Below, piece by piece: positions 1-8,119 of a DNA stretch of 11,279 nt. Position numbers and translations under genes: made by a program. The notes beneath the pieces were generated by a model that had not been told where the DNA came from, did no database searches, and saw nothing but the letters and a program-made list of their open reading frames with translations. This stretch comes from Planctomycetaceae bacterium (GTDB taxonomy: Bacteria; Planctomycetota; Planctomycetia; Pirellulales; Lacipirellulaceae): the NCBI GenBank assembly GCA_002713555.1, contig PATG01000076.1:1-11279 (forward strand). Reading direction: 5' to 3'. Within the stretch, counting starts at the first letter, position 1, and the number at the start of each line of letters is the position of its first letter.

Positions 1-57
1 CTAAGATACGTCCCTCCCCTAGTGAATACGTCGTAGGCGTTTCACTGACAATACCCG

Positions 58-80
58 GGGCCACCGCTCAGCGGTGGCCC
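58..80. terminator. Strong GC-rich hairpin, possible terminator of an upstream gene
   Basis: GGGCCACCGC (58-67) and GCGGTGGCCC (71-80) form a perfect 10-bp stem with a 3-nt TCA loop. The right flank on the + strand is T/G-rich (TGTGGTTGTTG) but has no clean U-tract. The best guess is a transcription terminator for a gene left of the window, or a bidirectional one. The stem is clear in the sequence; the terminator role is inference. Confidence 0.4.
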
Positions 81-482
81 TGTGGTTGTTGAATCCGATG
101 TAGATCGTTCTGATAGAAATGCATTCGGGTGCGTCAACTTGTTCTTCGCTGCTAGCATGGAGAGCCCATGTGATTGTGGCGAGCCCACCGTAGAGACCGA
201 AGACTTTACCTGACGTAGAGAAGGCTTGCCAGCCTGGTAAAGTTCAAGTCGTTTACGATACTTCTTATTCTTGGAACTCCATGGGATGGCCCGCTGTTCC
301 GCTTGATAGCAGCAGAAAAGTCTCCCACGGAGGCATGTGCAGCAGCCAATGTATCCAAAGGTTCGGCAAGACTTGGAGAGTCCTCCCCTATCTGTTGACG
401 CCGACATTGCCGAATATGTCATGTTCTGAGATAATTCGCGACTATCAATTTTTCAAGACTTGACTTACGAAGTCCAACCCAC
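81..482. other. Intergenic stretch with no convincing gene
   Basis: About 400 bases between the left hairpin and the metH repeat array. The longest open frame runs leftward (about 42-422, 126 codons). It reads through the perfect hairpin at 58-80, has no Shine-Dalgarno, and its product resembles no family I recognise, so I do not call it. I looked for a cobalamin, SAM or SAH riboswitch ahead of metH and saw neither a B12-box core nor a convincing multi-stem element. No clear sigma-70 promoter pair was found. Confidence 0.4.
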
Positions 483-538
483 AGCAACCTGCCAAGATTT
501 GCCTGCCTCGACTAGCCTGCCACTACTAGCCTGCCACC
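483..538 (+). repeat. Four-unit 14-bp tandem repeat abutting the metH start
   Basis: CCTGCC recurs at 488, 502, 516 and 530, exactly every 14 bases. The two right-hand units (actagcctgccact, 511-524; actagcctgccacc, 525-538) match at 13 of 14 positions. The two left-hand units (483-496 and 497-510) are degenerate around the same core. The array ends on the base before the metH ATG at 539 and fills the place where a Shine-Dalgarno would be. It could be a slippage-generated minisatellite or a set of regulator sites; the sequence alone cannot tell which. Confidence 0.75.
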
Positions 539-3500
539 ATGCCCATGCCTGACGTTACCGAACAATTAGAGCAGATTCTCGAGGAGCGAATTCTAGTCCT
601 CGATGGGGCAACCGGAACACAGATACAGGCCCTGGGACTCGATGAAGCAGCAATTCGGGGCGAGCGATTTGCGGGCCACGATAAAGATCTGAAAAACTTT
701 GCTGATATCCTCTGCCTCACACGACCCGATGACATGACGGCCATTCACGGCCGCTATCTGCAAGCAGGCGCCGATATCATCGAAACGAACACTTTTGGGG
801 CCAGTCCTCTAGGCATAGACGAGTTTAACTTGCCGAGGGGACTCGTCGACGAAATCAACCTGGCGGCTGTTCGCTGTGCTCGCACTGCCTGTGAGGATTT
901 TGTCGAAAAAAATCCTGGCCGTCCTCGCTTTGTCGCAGGGTCGATTGGCCCCACAACCAAACAAACGGCAATCAGTACTTCGGTCGAAGATGCCAGCTTT
1001 CGAGCAGTGACATTCCAAGAGATGGCCGAATCCTACTACGCCCAGGTCAAGTCGCTGGTGGAAGCAGGCGTTGATATCCTGATGCCCGAAACGGCAATCG
1101 ACACACTCAACCTCAAGGCCTGTTTGTTTGCAATCCAGAAATACTTCGATCAGACAGGAAGCCGCATCCCGGTCATGGTCTCAGCCACCTTCGATACGGG
1201 TGGCGGAACTTTTGTCTCAGGGCAAACGGTAGAGGCTTTCTGGCATGCGGTCTCGCATTTTCCAATGCTTTCTGTGGGCATGAATTGCGCGTTGGGTCCC
1301 GACGTGATGCGACCACATATCGAACTGCTACAAAAAACGGCGACAACCTACATTAGCTGTCATCCGAATGCCGGCTTGCCCAACGAAATGGGTCAATACG
1401 ATTTGGGTCCTGCGGATATGTCGGCGATGGTAGGTGAATATGCCGATAATGGCTGGCTCAACATTGTGGGAGGATGCTGTGGCACCTGTCCAGAACATAT
1501 TGCTGCCATAGCATCGCGAGTAGAGGGCATCCGGCCCCACCAGCGCACTACGGTCGCCCCACTCCTCAGGCTTAGCGGGACCCAACCGATGACTCTCCGC
1601 CCTGAGAGTAATTTCCTGATGATTGGCGAGCGAACCAATGTAACAGGATCGCGAAAGTTTGCTCGTCTTATCAAAGAAGAAGATTTTGAGGCGGCTGTCG
1701 AAATTGCTCGTGGCCAAGTCGAAGGGGGTGCCAATGTTATCGATATCAATATGGACGAAGGACTACTCGACAGTGAAGCAGTCATGACCAAATACTTACG
1801 GCTGATTGCGGGTGAGACCGATATATCTGCTGTACCCGTCATGATCGATAGTAGTAAATGGTCGGTACTGGAAGCAGGCTTGCAGGCAGTCCAGGGGAAG
1901 GCCATTGTCAATTCAATCAGCCTCAAAGATGGCGAAGAAGAGTTCGTACGTCGGGCCAAACTGTGCCGTCAGTACGGTGCAGCCATCGTCGTGATGGCCT
2001 TCGACGAAGAAGGGCAAGCCGCAACTGAAAGTGAAAAAGTTCGGATTTGCCAGCGTGCCTACCAGGTACTTACCGAACGCGTTGATTTTCCGTCGGAAGA
2101 TATCATATTTGATCCCAACATTCTCACCGTAGCAACAGGCATCGAAGAGCACAACAACTACGCAGTCGACTTCATTGAGGCCACCCGTCAAATCAAAGCG
2201 ACTTGCCCGGGAGTGCATGTTTCGGGGGGAGTGTCCAATATATCGTTTTCATTTCGTGGCAATAATGCCGTGCGTGAAGCGATGCACTCGGCGTTTTTAT
2301 ACCATGCCACCCAGGCCGGACTCGACATGGGGATTGTCAACGCCGGCCAACTGGAAGTCTACGAAAACATTGCTCCGGAGCTCAAAGAACTCGTTGAAGA
2401 CGTGCTACTCAATCGCCGGAAGGATGCAACGGAGAGGTTGGTTGATTTTGCAGAAACCGTAAAAGGGCAGGGGGGTAAATCAAGCAGGCAAGACGAATCA
2501 TGGCGCACCGGCTCAGTCGAAGACCGTCTGCAACACGCTCTCCTCAAAGGCATTGTCAAATATATCGACGAAGATACTGAAGAGGCACGACAAAAATACG
2601 ATTCCTGCCTGGGCATCATCGAAGGACCACTGATGGCTAGCATGAGTGTCGTGGGAGACTTGTTTGGAGCTGGCAAAATGTTTTTGCCTCAGGTCGTTAA
2701 ATCAGCCCGCGTCATGAAAAAATCAGTTGCTTATCTCACTCCGTTTATGGAAGCTGAAAAAGCTGCTGAGGGTAGCGAAGGACAATCCCGTGCCAAGGTA
2801 CTGATGGCCACCGTGAAAGGTGACGTCCACGATATTGGCAAAAATATTGTCGGTGTGGTATTGGGTTGCAATAGTTTTGAGGTAATCGACTTGGGTGTGA
2901 TGGTATCTTGCGAAAAAATCCTGGAAACGGCTGCTGCCGAAAATGTTGATGTTATCGGCCTCTCAGGGTTGATCACACCCAGTCTTGACGAAATGGTCCA
3001 TGTTGCCCGAGAAATGAAACGTACGGGTGTCTCCAAGCCACTCCTGATAGGTGGTGCTACTACGAGCGCCAAGCACACGGCTGTCAAGATTGCCCCTTGT
3101 TACGACCACTGCGTTGCCCATGTTCTGGACGCATCTCGATCTGTTGGGGTCGTCGAACGTTTGATTAGTGATGAGAACCGTTCGCAATTCGAAGATGAGA
3201 ACCAGCAACTGCAAAAACAACTAGTCGCTTCTTATGCCAAACGACAAGCTGTCACACTCCGTCCGTACGCAGAGGCACAAAAAAAACAATTTACCTGCGA
3301 TTGGTCGACCGCAGATCTCCGGCAACCTGCCTTTACTGGGTATCGTGTTTGCCAAGACTTTGGACTCGAAGAGTTAAGCCAGGCAATTGACTGGTCGCCG
3401 TTTTTCCAGACCTGGGAATTAAAAGGAAAATACCCACGTATCTTTGAGGACGAGCTCGTAGGCGCAGAAGCTCGTAAGCTTTACGACGACGCCCAAAAAC

Positions 3501-4237
3501 TGCTCCAGCGCATCATCGACGAAAAACTACTACGAGCTCATGGCGTTTATGGTTTCTGGCCGGCAGCAAGTAATGGTGAAGACATCCTTGTCTATTCGGA
3601 CGAATCCCGCTCCAAAGAGCTCTGCCGGTTCCACGGACTACGACAACAATGGGAGCGTAAAGGGCAAGATATCTTTTATAGCCTTGCTGATTTTATTGCT
3701 CCCATTGATACTGGACGAAATGACTACCTTGGAGCCTTTGCCGTAACTACGGGGGATGGCTGCGATGCACTGGCCGCCAAATTTGATAAGGAACATGACG
3801 ACTACAACTCGATTATGACAAAAGCGCTAGCCGATCGTCTGGCGGAAGCATTTGCCGAATGCCTTCACGCCCGCGCACGAAGCGAATGGGGTTACGAACG
3901 TAATGGAGAGTTTACAAATGAGGAATTCATTGCAGAAAAATACCGTGGCATCCGTCCAGCGCCCGGTTATCCAGCTCAACCTGACCACACCGAAAAACGC
4001 ACTTTATTTGAATTGCTGGATGTGGAGAAGCATACGGGTATCCGATTGACCGAAAGCTTTGCGATGCTTCCTGCCGCAAGCGTCTCGGGTCTTTACTTTG
4101 CACACCCCGAGGCGCGCTATTTTTCAGTTGACCGCCTCACCCGAGAACAAGTCGAAGACTACGCACATCGCAAGCATATGAGTGTGGCAGAAATCGAGCG
4201 ATGGTTGAGCGCCAACTTGGGATACGATCCCAACTAA
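539..4237 (+). CDS. metH: Cobalamin-dependent methionine synthase (5-methyltetrahydrofolate--homocysteine methyltransferase)
   Basis: Cytosolic enzyme that moves a methyl group from 5-methyltetrahydrofolate to homocysteine through enzyme-bound methylcobalamin, giving methionine and tetrahydrofolate. At 1232 residues it is full length for MetH (E. coli about 1227), with all modules in the usual order. The homocysteine-binding domain (about 12-330) has Zn ligands Cys250 and the Cys313-Cys314 pair in GGCCG. The pterin-binding domain (about 355-615) opens with the [16 protein letters not shown] segment. The cobalamin cap (about 660-740) precedes the B12 domain (about 750-880) with DVHDIGKNI, where His764 is the expected cobalt ligand. 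The C-terminal reactivation domain (about 900-1225) carries RPAPGY (1139-1144) for S-adenosylmethionine binding. ATG 539 is taken as the start, but the in-frame ATG at 545 is equally possible; neither has a Shine-Dalgarno. It stands alone, with no methionine or folate gene beside it. No key residue is missing. Confidence 0.98.
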   Translation: MPMPDVTEQLEQILEERILVLDGATGTQIQALGLDEAAIRGERFAGHDKDLKNFADILCLTRPDDMTAIHGRYLQAGADIIETNTFGASPLGIDEFNLPRGLVDEINLAAVRCARTACEDFVEKNPGRPRFVAGSIGPTTKQTAISTSVEDASFRAVTFQEMAESYYAQVKSLVEAGVDILMPETAIDTLNLKACLFAIQKYFDQTGSRIPVMVSATFDTGGGTFVSGQTVEAFWHAVSHFPMLSVGMNCALGPDVMRPHIELLQKTATTYISCHPNAGLPNEMGQYDLGPADMSAMVGEYADNGWLNIVGGCCGTCPEHIAAIASRVEGIRPHQRTTVAPLLRLSGTQPMTLRPESNFLMIGERTNVTGSRKFARLIKEEDFEAAVEIARGQVEGGANVIDINMDEGLLDSEAVMTKYLRLIAGETDISAVPVMIDSSKWSVLEAGLQAVQGKAIVNSISLKDGEEEFVRRAKLCRQYGAAIVVMAFDEEGQAATESEKVRICQRAYQVLTERVDFPSEDIIFDPNILTVATGIEEHNNYAVDFIEATRQIKATCPGVHVSGGVSNISFSFRGNNAVREAMHSAFLYHATQAGLDMGIVNAGQLEVYENIAPELKELVEDVLLNRRKDATERLVDFAETVKGQGGKSSRQDESWRTGSVEDRLQHALLKGIVKYIDEDTEEARQKYDSCLGIIEGPLMASMSVVGDLFGAGKMFLPQVVKSARVMKKSVAYLTPFMEAEKAAEGSEGQSRAKVLMATVKGDVHDIGKNIVGVVLGCNSFEVIDLGVMVSCEKILETAAAENVDVIGLSGLITPSLDEMVHVAREMKRTGVSKPLLIGGATTSAKHTAVKIAPCYDHCVAHVLDASRSVGVVERLISDENRSQFEDENQQLQKQLVASYAKRQAVTLRPYAEAQKKQFTCDWSTADLRQPAFTGYRVCQDFGLEELSQAIDWSPFFQTWELKGKYPRIFEDELVGAEARKLYDDAQKLLQRIIDEKLLRAHGVYGFWPAASNGEDILVYSDESRSKELCRFHGLRQQWERKGQDIFYSLADFIAPIDTGRNDYLGAFAVTTGDGCDALAAKFDKEHDDYNSIMTKALADRLAEAFAECLHARARSEWGYERNGEFTNEEFIAEKYRGIRPAPGYPAQPDHTEKRTLFELLDVEKHTGIRLTESFAMLPAASVSGLYFAHPEARYFSVDRLTREQVEDYAHRKHMSVAEIERWLSANLGYDPN

Positions 4238-4243
4238 GCATGC

Positions 4244-4320
4244 CAGGCGGCTATCTCTCTTTACACGACCTCTCTCTAAACGACCTCTCTAAAACCGTTT
4301 CTCGAAGATGTCGCCGCCTG
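4244..4320 (+). other. Inverted repeat just after metH
   Basis: CAGGCGGC (4244-4251) and GCCGCCTG (4313-4320) are perfect 8-bp inverted repeats that enclose about 61 bases, including the tandem repeat at 4249-4293. They start 6 bases after the metH stop, so they could fold in the metH 3' end. The loop is long and no U-tract follows, so this is not a typical intrinsic terminator. Confidence 0.3.
4249..4293 (+). repeat. Degenerate 15-bp tandem repeat downstream of metH
   Basis: Three 15-base units can be aligned: ggctatctctcttta (4249-4263), cacgacctctctcta (4264-4278) and aacgacctctctaaa (4279-4293). The last two match at 12 of 15 positions and the first matches the second at about 10 of 15. 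The array is pyrimidine-rich and non-coding. Confidence 0.5.
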
Positions 4321-4879
4321 AGAAGGCCTGTGGTCCGGGTTCAATGCTCCCAGAATCGGGCACTCACATTTTTCATTGACGTGATAGCAATTCCATAGTT
4401 AGCCTAATATGGGCCCCAGGTGGCTAAATATAAGTCGAGTCCTTCTATAGGGAATTTCCACTCACAATCAAAAAGGGATTTTGTTAAAACACCCCCGCTG
4501 AATGTTTCCTCATCAAAAATGTACCTGACACATACCTTTTCACTTGTAGTGCGATAACTTTATGTCTATCCGTACAGTGTCGTCTAAGAATCATCAAAAA
4601 CTTCTTCTTCTCCTTGAGGGGGCTATTATTTCTCACCATGTGTTCGGCAACTTGGATGCGGCCGTAACAGGATGAGAATTGGCAGCAGTATTAATTACCG
4701 ATCAATTACGGTCGGGCACTGGTCATCTTAAAAGGCAGTTTCCTGAGAATCAGCCCAACGGACAACAGCCCTCAATACCAACGACTCCTCTGCAAAACTG
4801 AGGGTTGCGCAAGAATACCAATTATACGGACTGACAAGGGTGGGATTTTTCGCCAATAAAAACCCAATGATCTGAATTC
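4321..4879. other. Intergenic region between metH and msrAB, no gene seen
   Basis: This stretch lies between two convergent genes. I see no ORF with family resemblance. TTAGCC (4399-4404) and GGCTAA (4422-4427) form a 6-bp inverted repeat around TGGGCCCCA and could fold downstream of metH, but no U-tract follows. The rest is AT-rich, with the short motif ATCAAAAA occurring three times (near 4468, 4513 and 4594), possibly by chance. Confidence 0.4.
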
Positions 4880-4921
4880 AAAAAAAACAACGCCTCCTGC
4901 CCCTACGGTTTGGAAGCGTTG
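4880..4921 (-). terminator. Rho-independent terminator for msrAB
   Basis: Read on the - strand, CAACGC (4921-4916) pairs with GCGTTG (4893-4888). The stem continues after one mismatch with three more pairs around a 14-nt loop, and a run of eight T follows directly (4887-4880). Stem plus U-tract is the classic intrinsic-terminator layout, and the orientation fits the msrAB transcript. It lies about 190 bases beyond the msrAB stop, leaving a long 3' untranslated stretch (4922-5114) in which I see no gene. Confidence 0.75.
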
Positions 4922-5114
4922 CCTGCATCTGCTTATGTTGAAAGCAGTTGCCAATTCAATAGCCAGTGAAGGTTTTTTGGCTGGAATCTTTCATCGGCAA
5001 TGAAGGTCCCTCTTGTACATTGACTTGGAGTCCAATCTGGGCTGATTTTCTGTCCATAAATTTTCAGCAGGTGACTCATGGGTTCAAAACCCTGTCCTTT
5101 TATTGCTACTTTTC

Positions 5115-6311
5115 TCATTGCTGTTTTTCGGGCTCTTTCTCCATAAACTTCAGAGCTGCAGAGTTCATGCAGTAACGCAGGCCCGTTGGCTGGGGGCCAT
5201 CGGTAAATACATGACCCAAGTGAGCATCGCAACGTGCACAACGATTCTCTATACGTACGCTAAAGAATTTGCGATCCTCCTTGTCCACTATGTGTTTTGG
5301 GTTGATGGGTTGAAAAAAGCTAGGCCAGCCCGTTCCAGATTTGTACTTCGTGGAAGAATCAAATAAAGGCAAGCCGCAACAAACACACTGGTAAATACCC
5401 TCACGTTTGTTGTCCCAGTAGGCGTTTTGAAATGGTCTTTCGGTGCCATCTTTACGTGTCACCTCAAATTGCTCAGGAGTCAGTTTTTCCTTCCAGTTCA
5501 CCTGACTCCAATCCGTTTGTTCCTTGTCACTAAGCTGTTCGTCTTGCTTATTGTCGATATTTTTCTGGGCTACTGCGGCACTATCTGGCTGCGAAGATTT
5601 AAGCTTGTCTGCAAAAATCTTGCGAAACTTGGCCACTTTGGGGCCAATCACACCAAAACAATAGGGCATACGTCGGTTGAGAGCAAAATAGTTTTGATGT
5701 TCTTCTTCAGCAGGATAAAATTTCTTGTAGGGACTGATCTCAGTCACAATAGGGCCGTCAAAAACACCTGCAGAATCCAGTTTTTTCTTGTATTCTATGG
5801 CCTGTTCTTGTTGATCCTGGTTATGGTAAAATACCACCGAACGATACTGAGTTCCGGAGTCAGCGCCTTGTCGGTTGAGCGTCGTCGGGTCATGCGTTTT
5901 CCAGAACACCTCCAGAATCTCTGCAAAAGAAACTTGTTGCTGATTAAATTCGATCTGGATCACTTCAGCATGGCCAGTCAATCCTGTGCAGACTTCCTTA
6001 TAGGTCGGGTTGGCCGTATTTCCGCCACTGTACCCAGATACCACCTTGGTAACGCCCTTGAGCTCACGGTAGACGGCCTCGGTACACCAAAAACATCCCC
6101 CGCCGAATGTAGCCTGTTCGAGTTTGGCTGCGGATAAAACTGGATCACTAGCCATCAATTCTTTTCCTTTCCCTTGTTCAGCATGCCCTTCTTCAGCATA
6201 CAATGTCAATAAAGGATAGCTGACGACGCATAGACCGCCCAATAAGACAAGTCCTGTCAGGAGAACAACAATTCGTTTACAAAATACACAAATCATAGAA
6301 AGCCTCGTCAT
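5115..6311 (-). CDS. msrAB: Exported bifunctional peptide methionine sulfoxide reductase MsrA-MsrB
   Basis: Reduces both epimers of methionine sulfoxide in oxidised proteins: MsrA the S form, MsrB the R form. Of 398 residues, about 12-38 form a hydrophobic segment after KR (signal peptide or membrane anchor). There is no lipobox, so it probably acts outside the cytoplasm or at the membrane. The MsrA domain (about 66-235) has GCFWC with catalytic Cys73, the [10 protein letters not shown] segment, and Cys218 (PYCFG) as a likely resolving Cys. A charged Q/D/K-rich linker (about 238-268) leads to the MsrB domain (about 272-395). This has Zn Cys pairs 309/312 and 358/361, HLGHVF, and catalytic Cys381 in RYCMNS. 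The E. coli resolving Cys position (SGCGWPSF) is Thr327 here. ATG 6311 gives the longest form; Met6 (ATG 6296) has the better ribosome-binding site. Met53 would give a cytosolic form. It is a single-gene unit with its own terminator. Confidence 0.95.
   Translation of the reverse strand: MTRLSMICVFCKRIVVLLTGLVLLGGLCVVSYPLLTLYAEEGHAEQGKGKELMASDPVLSAAKLEQATFGGGCFWCTEAVYRELKGVTKVVSGYSGGNTANPTYKEVCTGLTGHAEVIQIEFNQQQVSFAEILEVFWKTHDPTTLNRQGADSGTQYRSVVFYHNQDQQEQAIEYKKKLDSAGVFDGPIVTEISPYKKFYPAEEEHQNYFALNRRMPYCFGVIGPKVAKFRKIFADKLKSSQPDSAAVAQKNIDNKQDEQLSDKEQTDWSQVNWKEKLTPEQFEVTRKDGTERPFQNAYWDNKREGIYQCVCCGLPLFDSSTKYKSGTGWPSFFQPINPKHIVDKEDRKFFSVRIENRCARCDAHLGHVFTDGPQPTGLRYCMNSAALKFMEKEPEKQQ
6303..6306 (-). 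promoter_or_regulatory. Shine-Dalgarno favouring the second Met of msrAB
   Basis: On the - strand GAGG (6306-6303) lies six bases before the in-frame ATG at 6296-6294, a near-ideal spacing. The upstream ATG at 6311 has only a distant AGG about 13 bases away. This suggests the protein begins MICVFCKR, five residues shorter, which still keeps the whole hydrophobic signal. Confidence 0.5.
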
Positions 6312-6561
6312 TAGTCAATAAACCTGGCCCGCACATTTCATCCGCTCCCTTGCGGTAGCCTGCGTCCTTTTGTCTCTTTCTGACGCCATGAAGCCATGCT
6401 TCGCTGGGTGTATCGTGTCCCCTTGAAAGTATCGATATTCTATCTTCCTCGAAATGCGTCTTCTGTTCGATAGATTACCGTAGTTCTGAAACAAGATATG
6501 CCCCTAGTTTAAAATATCTTCAGGCCCAGCCTATTCCAAGTGTTTTTGACACGTCGAGGCG

Positions 6562-6580
6562 ACCACGGCTATGCCGCGGT
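6562..6580. other. Compact hairpin in the gap upstream of msrAB
   Basis: ACCACGGC (6562-6569) pairs with GCCGCGGT (6573-6580) through seven pairs and one A-C mismatch, closed by a TAT loop. There is no U-tract on either side, so a terminator role is not supported. It may be part of a longer structured RNA or a chance inverted repeat. Confidence 0.35.
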
Positions 6581-6833
6581 GCCCGGAGTCGAAGCATAAC
6601 GCGGCCAGATAAGGCCAATTTACTAGAAACTCTGCGAGTACCGAAGCAGGAGCGGGTGAAATATCCGGGCTAGATGGCATTTTACCATCTTCTACAGCAG
6701 CGTGCCTCCAGAAGACGGATTTTTAAGCTCTCTTGCGAACACCCTCAATGTGCGAGCTAATAGACGAAATGAGAGCCGCCAGCCTTAAAGACCTTGCCCG
6801 GAGAAGCCCATATAGACGTACTGCGGCGTCTGT

Positions 6834-7169
6834 GTGGCTGAAAACTACTGGGCCCCAGGCATAAGCGGCTATGGCAGTGAAGTCTGTTGCTGCTCAGGAG
6901 TCTGCAACTACGAGGTGGATGGACCACATCCAATTCGTGGAATTATTGACCTCAGTGTCTCGAATCATGTCCAGGTAATGTCATGGTACTACGAGACCAT
7001 GCGATGGCCCACAAAACCATGTGGATTCCAAAACAGTGTCTTCCGTTGCCACTGTGGACGAGTCTCTCCCTGTTGTCCTGCCGCAGAAGAGGCCAGCAGC
7101 AATGACTGCTATTCACCTGCGAATGAAATCCCAACTGCAGAAGTCCCTCAGCCAGCAGAAGAGGGTTAA
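6834..7169 (+). CDS. Doubtful small Cys-rich hypothetical protein
   Basis: A 111-codon frame opening with GTG at 6834; the frame is open from 6816. I recognise no family. The product has ten Cys, including VCCCSGVC near the N-terminus and CHC and PCC clusters in the middle, then a Pro/Glu/Ala-rich tail (about 84-111). There is no signal peptide or membrane segment. In favour: a run of varied, ordinary-looking codons, and a location that would otherwise be empty. Against: GTG start, no Shine-Dalgarno, strand opposite to both neighbours, and no homologue I can name. It could be a chance ORF or a decayed gene fragment. Confidence 0.2.
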   Translation: MAENYWAPGISGYGSEVCCCSGVCNYEVDGPHPIRGIIDLSVSNHVQVMSWYYETMRWPTKPCGFQNSVFRCHCGRVSPCCPAAEEASSNDCYSPANEIPTAEVPQPAEEG

Positions 7170-7314
7170 TATGCTCTACAGGCGAGCTGGGGGTGGAGGC
7201 CATTGGTCATTGGTCAGTGAGCCTCTGAAACTTAGGACCTATTGAGATTGTCCCATTCAGTCGTTTTCTACAGAGCTGGTTAGGTGCCTACAGCAGGTGA
7301 ACGCGCGCCTAGAG

Positions 7315-7348
7315 AAAAAAACGCAACTCGCAGAGAAATGATGTCGCA
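7315..7348 (-). terminator. Rho-independent terminator of the pst-pho cluster
   Basis: On the - strand TGCGAC (7348-7343) can pair with GTTGCG (7327-7322), six pairs including two G-T wobbles, with a 15-nt loop. A run of seven T follows immediately (7321-7315). It starts about 20 bases after the phoB stop. The stem is modest, but position, orientation and U-tract all agree with the end of the phosphate operon. Confidence 0.55.
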
Positions 7349-7368
7349 GACAATTACGTGCCCGTCCC

Positions 7369-8076
7369 TTACGAAGTCGATACATATTCGGTTGGATCTC
7401 TGAAGCGGTAACCAATACCTCGCACCGTCTGTATCAAATCAGCGTGTCCCATAAGCTTTTTACGTAAAGCACGGATGTGCACGTCGATAGTGCGTTCCAA
7501 AACTATCACATCATCACCCAAAGCAACATCTATCAATTCAGCTCTTGAAAAAGCACGCCCCGGTTGTCGCAACAAGGTTTCCAGCAGAGCAAATTCACTG
7601 GGCGTTAAATCCAACGGAGTATCCCCGGCTGTGGCACGATGTCGTCGTCGATCAATGAGAATTCCTTGGCTGACTAGAATATCTCGATCCTGACTTCCTT
7701 GATCTTTGCGACGCAACAGGGCATTGATCCGCTGCAACAAGACTTTCAAACTAAAGGGTTTTGTGACGTAATCGTCGGCTCCTACAGAAAACCCAACCAA
7801 CTGATCAGACTCTTCAGAACGTGCAGTGAGCATCAGCACCAATAAGTCCTGCGTGGTAGGATCCGCGCGCAATTGCCGACAAATTTCCAGCCCGTCTATC
7901 ATGGGCAACATCAGGTCAAGAACCACCAGATCAGGACAACGCAAACGAATCTCGCGTAATCCTTGCTGCCCATCACGAGCTACTCGTGTATCGAAACCAT
8001 CCTGGCTGAGATTGTAATCAAGTACTTCGGCCAGTGAGGAATCATCTTCTACAATTAAAATACTTGCTTTTGACAT
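7369..8076 (-). CDS. phoB: PhoB-type response regulator (OmpR/PhoB family)
   Basis: Two-component regulator that, once phosphorylated, binds DNA and activates phosphate-starvation genes. Of 235 residues, the receiver domain (about 5-120) has the acidic pair Asp11-Asp12, phosphoacceptor Asp54 in VVLDLMLP, Thr84 in LTAR and Lys106 in TKPF. The winged-helix output domain (about 134-230) ends with RTIDVHIRALRKKL and TVRGIGYRF, typical of OmpR/PhoB proteins. The family is certain; the assignment to PhoB rests mainly on its place 43 bases after phoU in a pst cluster. No phoR-like histidine kinase follows. The next feature is a terminator and then 1 kb without a clear gene, so its partner kinase must be encoded elsewhere. 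The ATG start lacks a well-placed Shine-Dalgarno. Confidence 0.9.
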   Translation of the reverse strand: MSKASILIVEDDSSLAEVLDYNLSQDGFDTRVARDGQQGLREIRLRCPDLVVLDLMLPMIDGLEICRQLRADPTTQDLLVLMLTARSEESDQLVGFSVGADDYVTKPFSLKVLLQRINALLRRKDQGSQDRDILVSQGILIDRRRHRATAGDTPLDLTPSEFALLETLLRQPGRAFSRAELIDVALGDDVIVLERTIDVHIRALRKKLMGHADLIQTVRGIGYRFRDPTEYVSTS

Positions 8077-8119
8077 TAAAGATACTGTTCCGCTTATCTC
8101 TGTTTATTTGTGCCTGACT

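Larger units (their letters stand above)
6312..7314. other. Gene-poor gap of about 1 kb upstream of msrAB
   Basis: Lies between the msrAB start and the end of the phosphate cluster, both on the - strand, so its left part should hold the msrAB promoter. I could not pick a convincing -35/-10 pair; TAGAAT on the - strand (6442-6437) is a possible -10 with no good -35. Visible structure includes a hairpin at 6562-6580, a second hairpin AGATGG/CCATCT (6672-6677 with 6685-6690), a 7-bp tandem pair TTGGTCA (7203-7216), and a doubtful Cys-rich ORF (6834-7169). No tRNA or recognisable RNA family is evident. Confidence 0.4.

Noticed and set aside
42..422. 126-codon leftward ORF near the left edge
   Set aside because: It reads through a perfect 10-bp hairpin, has no ribosome-binding site, and its product has no recognisable family or domain. 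Most likely a chance frame.
483..538. Possible B12-box or CRISPR-like array upstream of metH
   Set aside because: The GCC-rich repeats lack a B12-box core, and 14-bp units without spacers are a plain tandem repeat, not a CRISPR array.
1393..1959. 188-codon leftward ORF inside metH, and other antisense frames there
   Set aside because: Shadow of metH, whose domains and catalytic residues are continuous across this region; the Ser/Ala/Arg-rich product has no family resemblance.
4244..4320. Intrinsic terminator for metH
   Set aside because: The 8-bp inverted repeat encloses a loop of about 61 bases and no U-tract follows, so it is listed only as an inverted repeat.
5060..5100. tRNA T-arm-like sequence GGGTTCAAAACCC
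   Set aside because: Only a short hairpin; no acceptor, D or anticodon arm can be drawn around it.
5427..6137. 236-codon + strand ORF opposite msrAB
   Set aside because: Lies entirely antisense to a convincing MsrA-MsrB coding sequence; its hydrophobic product is what complementing that sequence gives.
6769..6864. Small Arg-rich ORF starting MRAASLKD
   Set aside because: Only about 31 codons, no ribosome-binding site, no known family; not distinguishable from chance.
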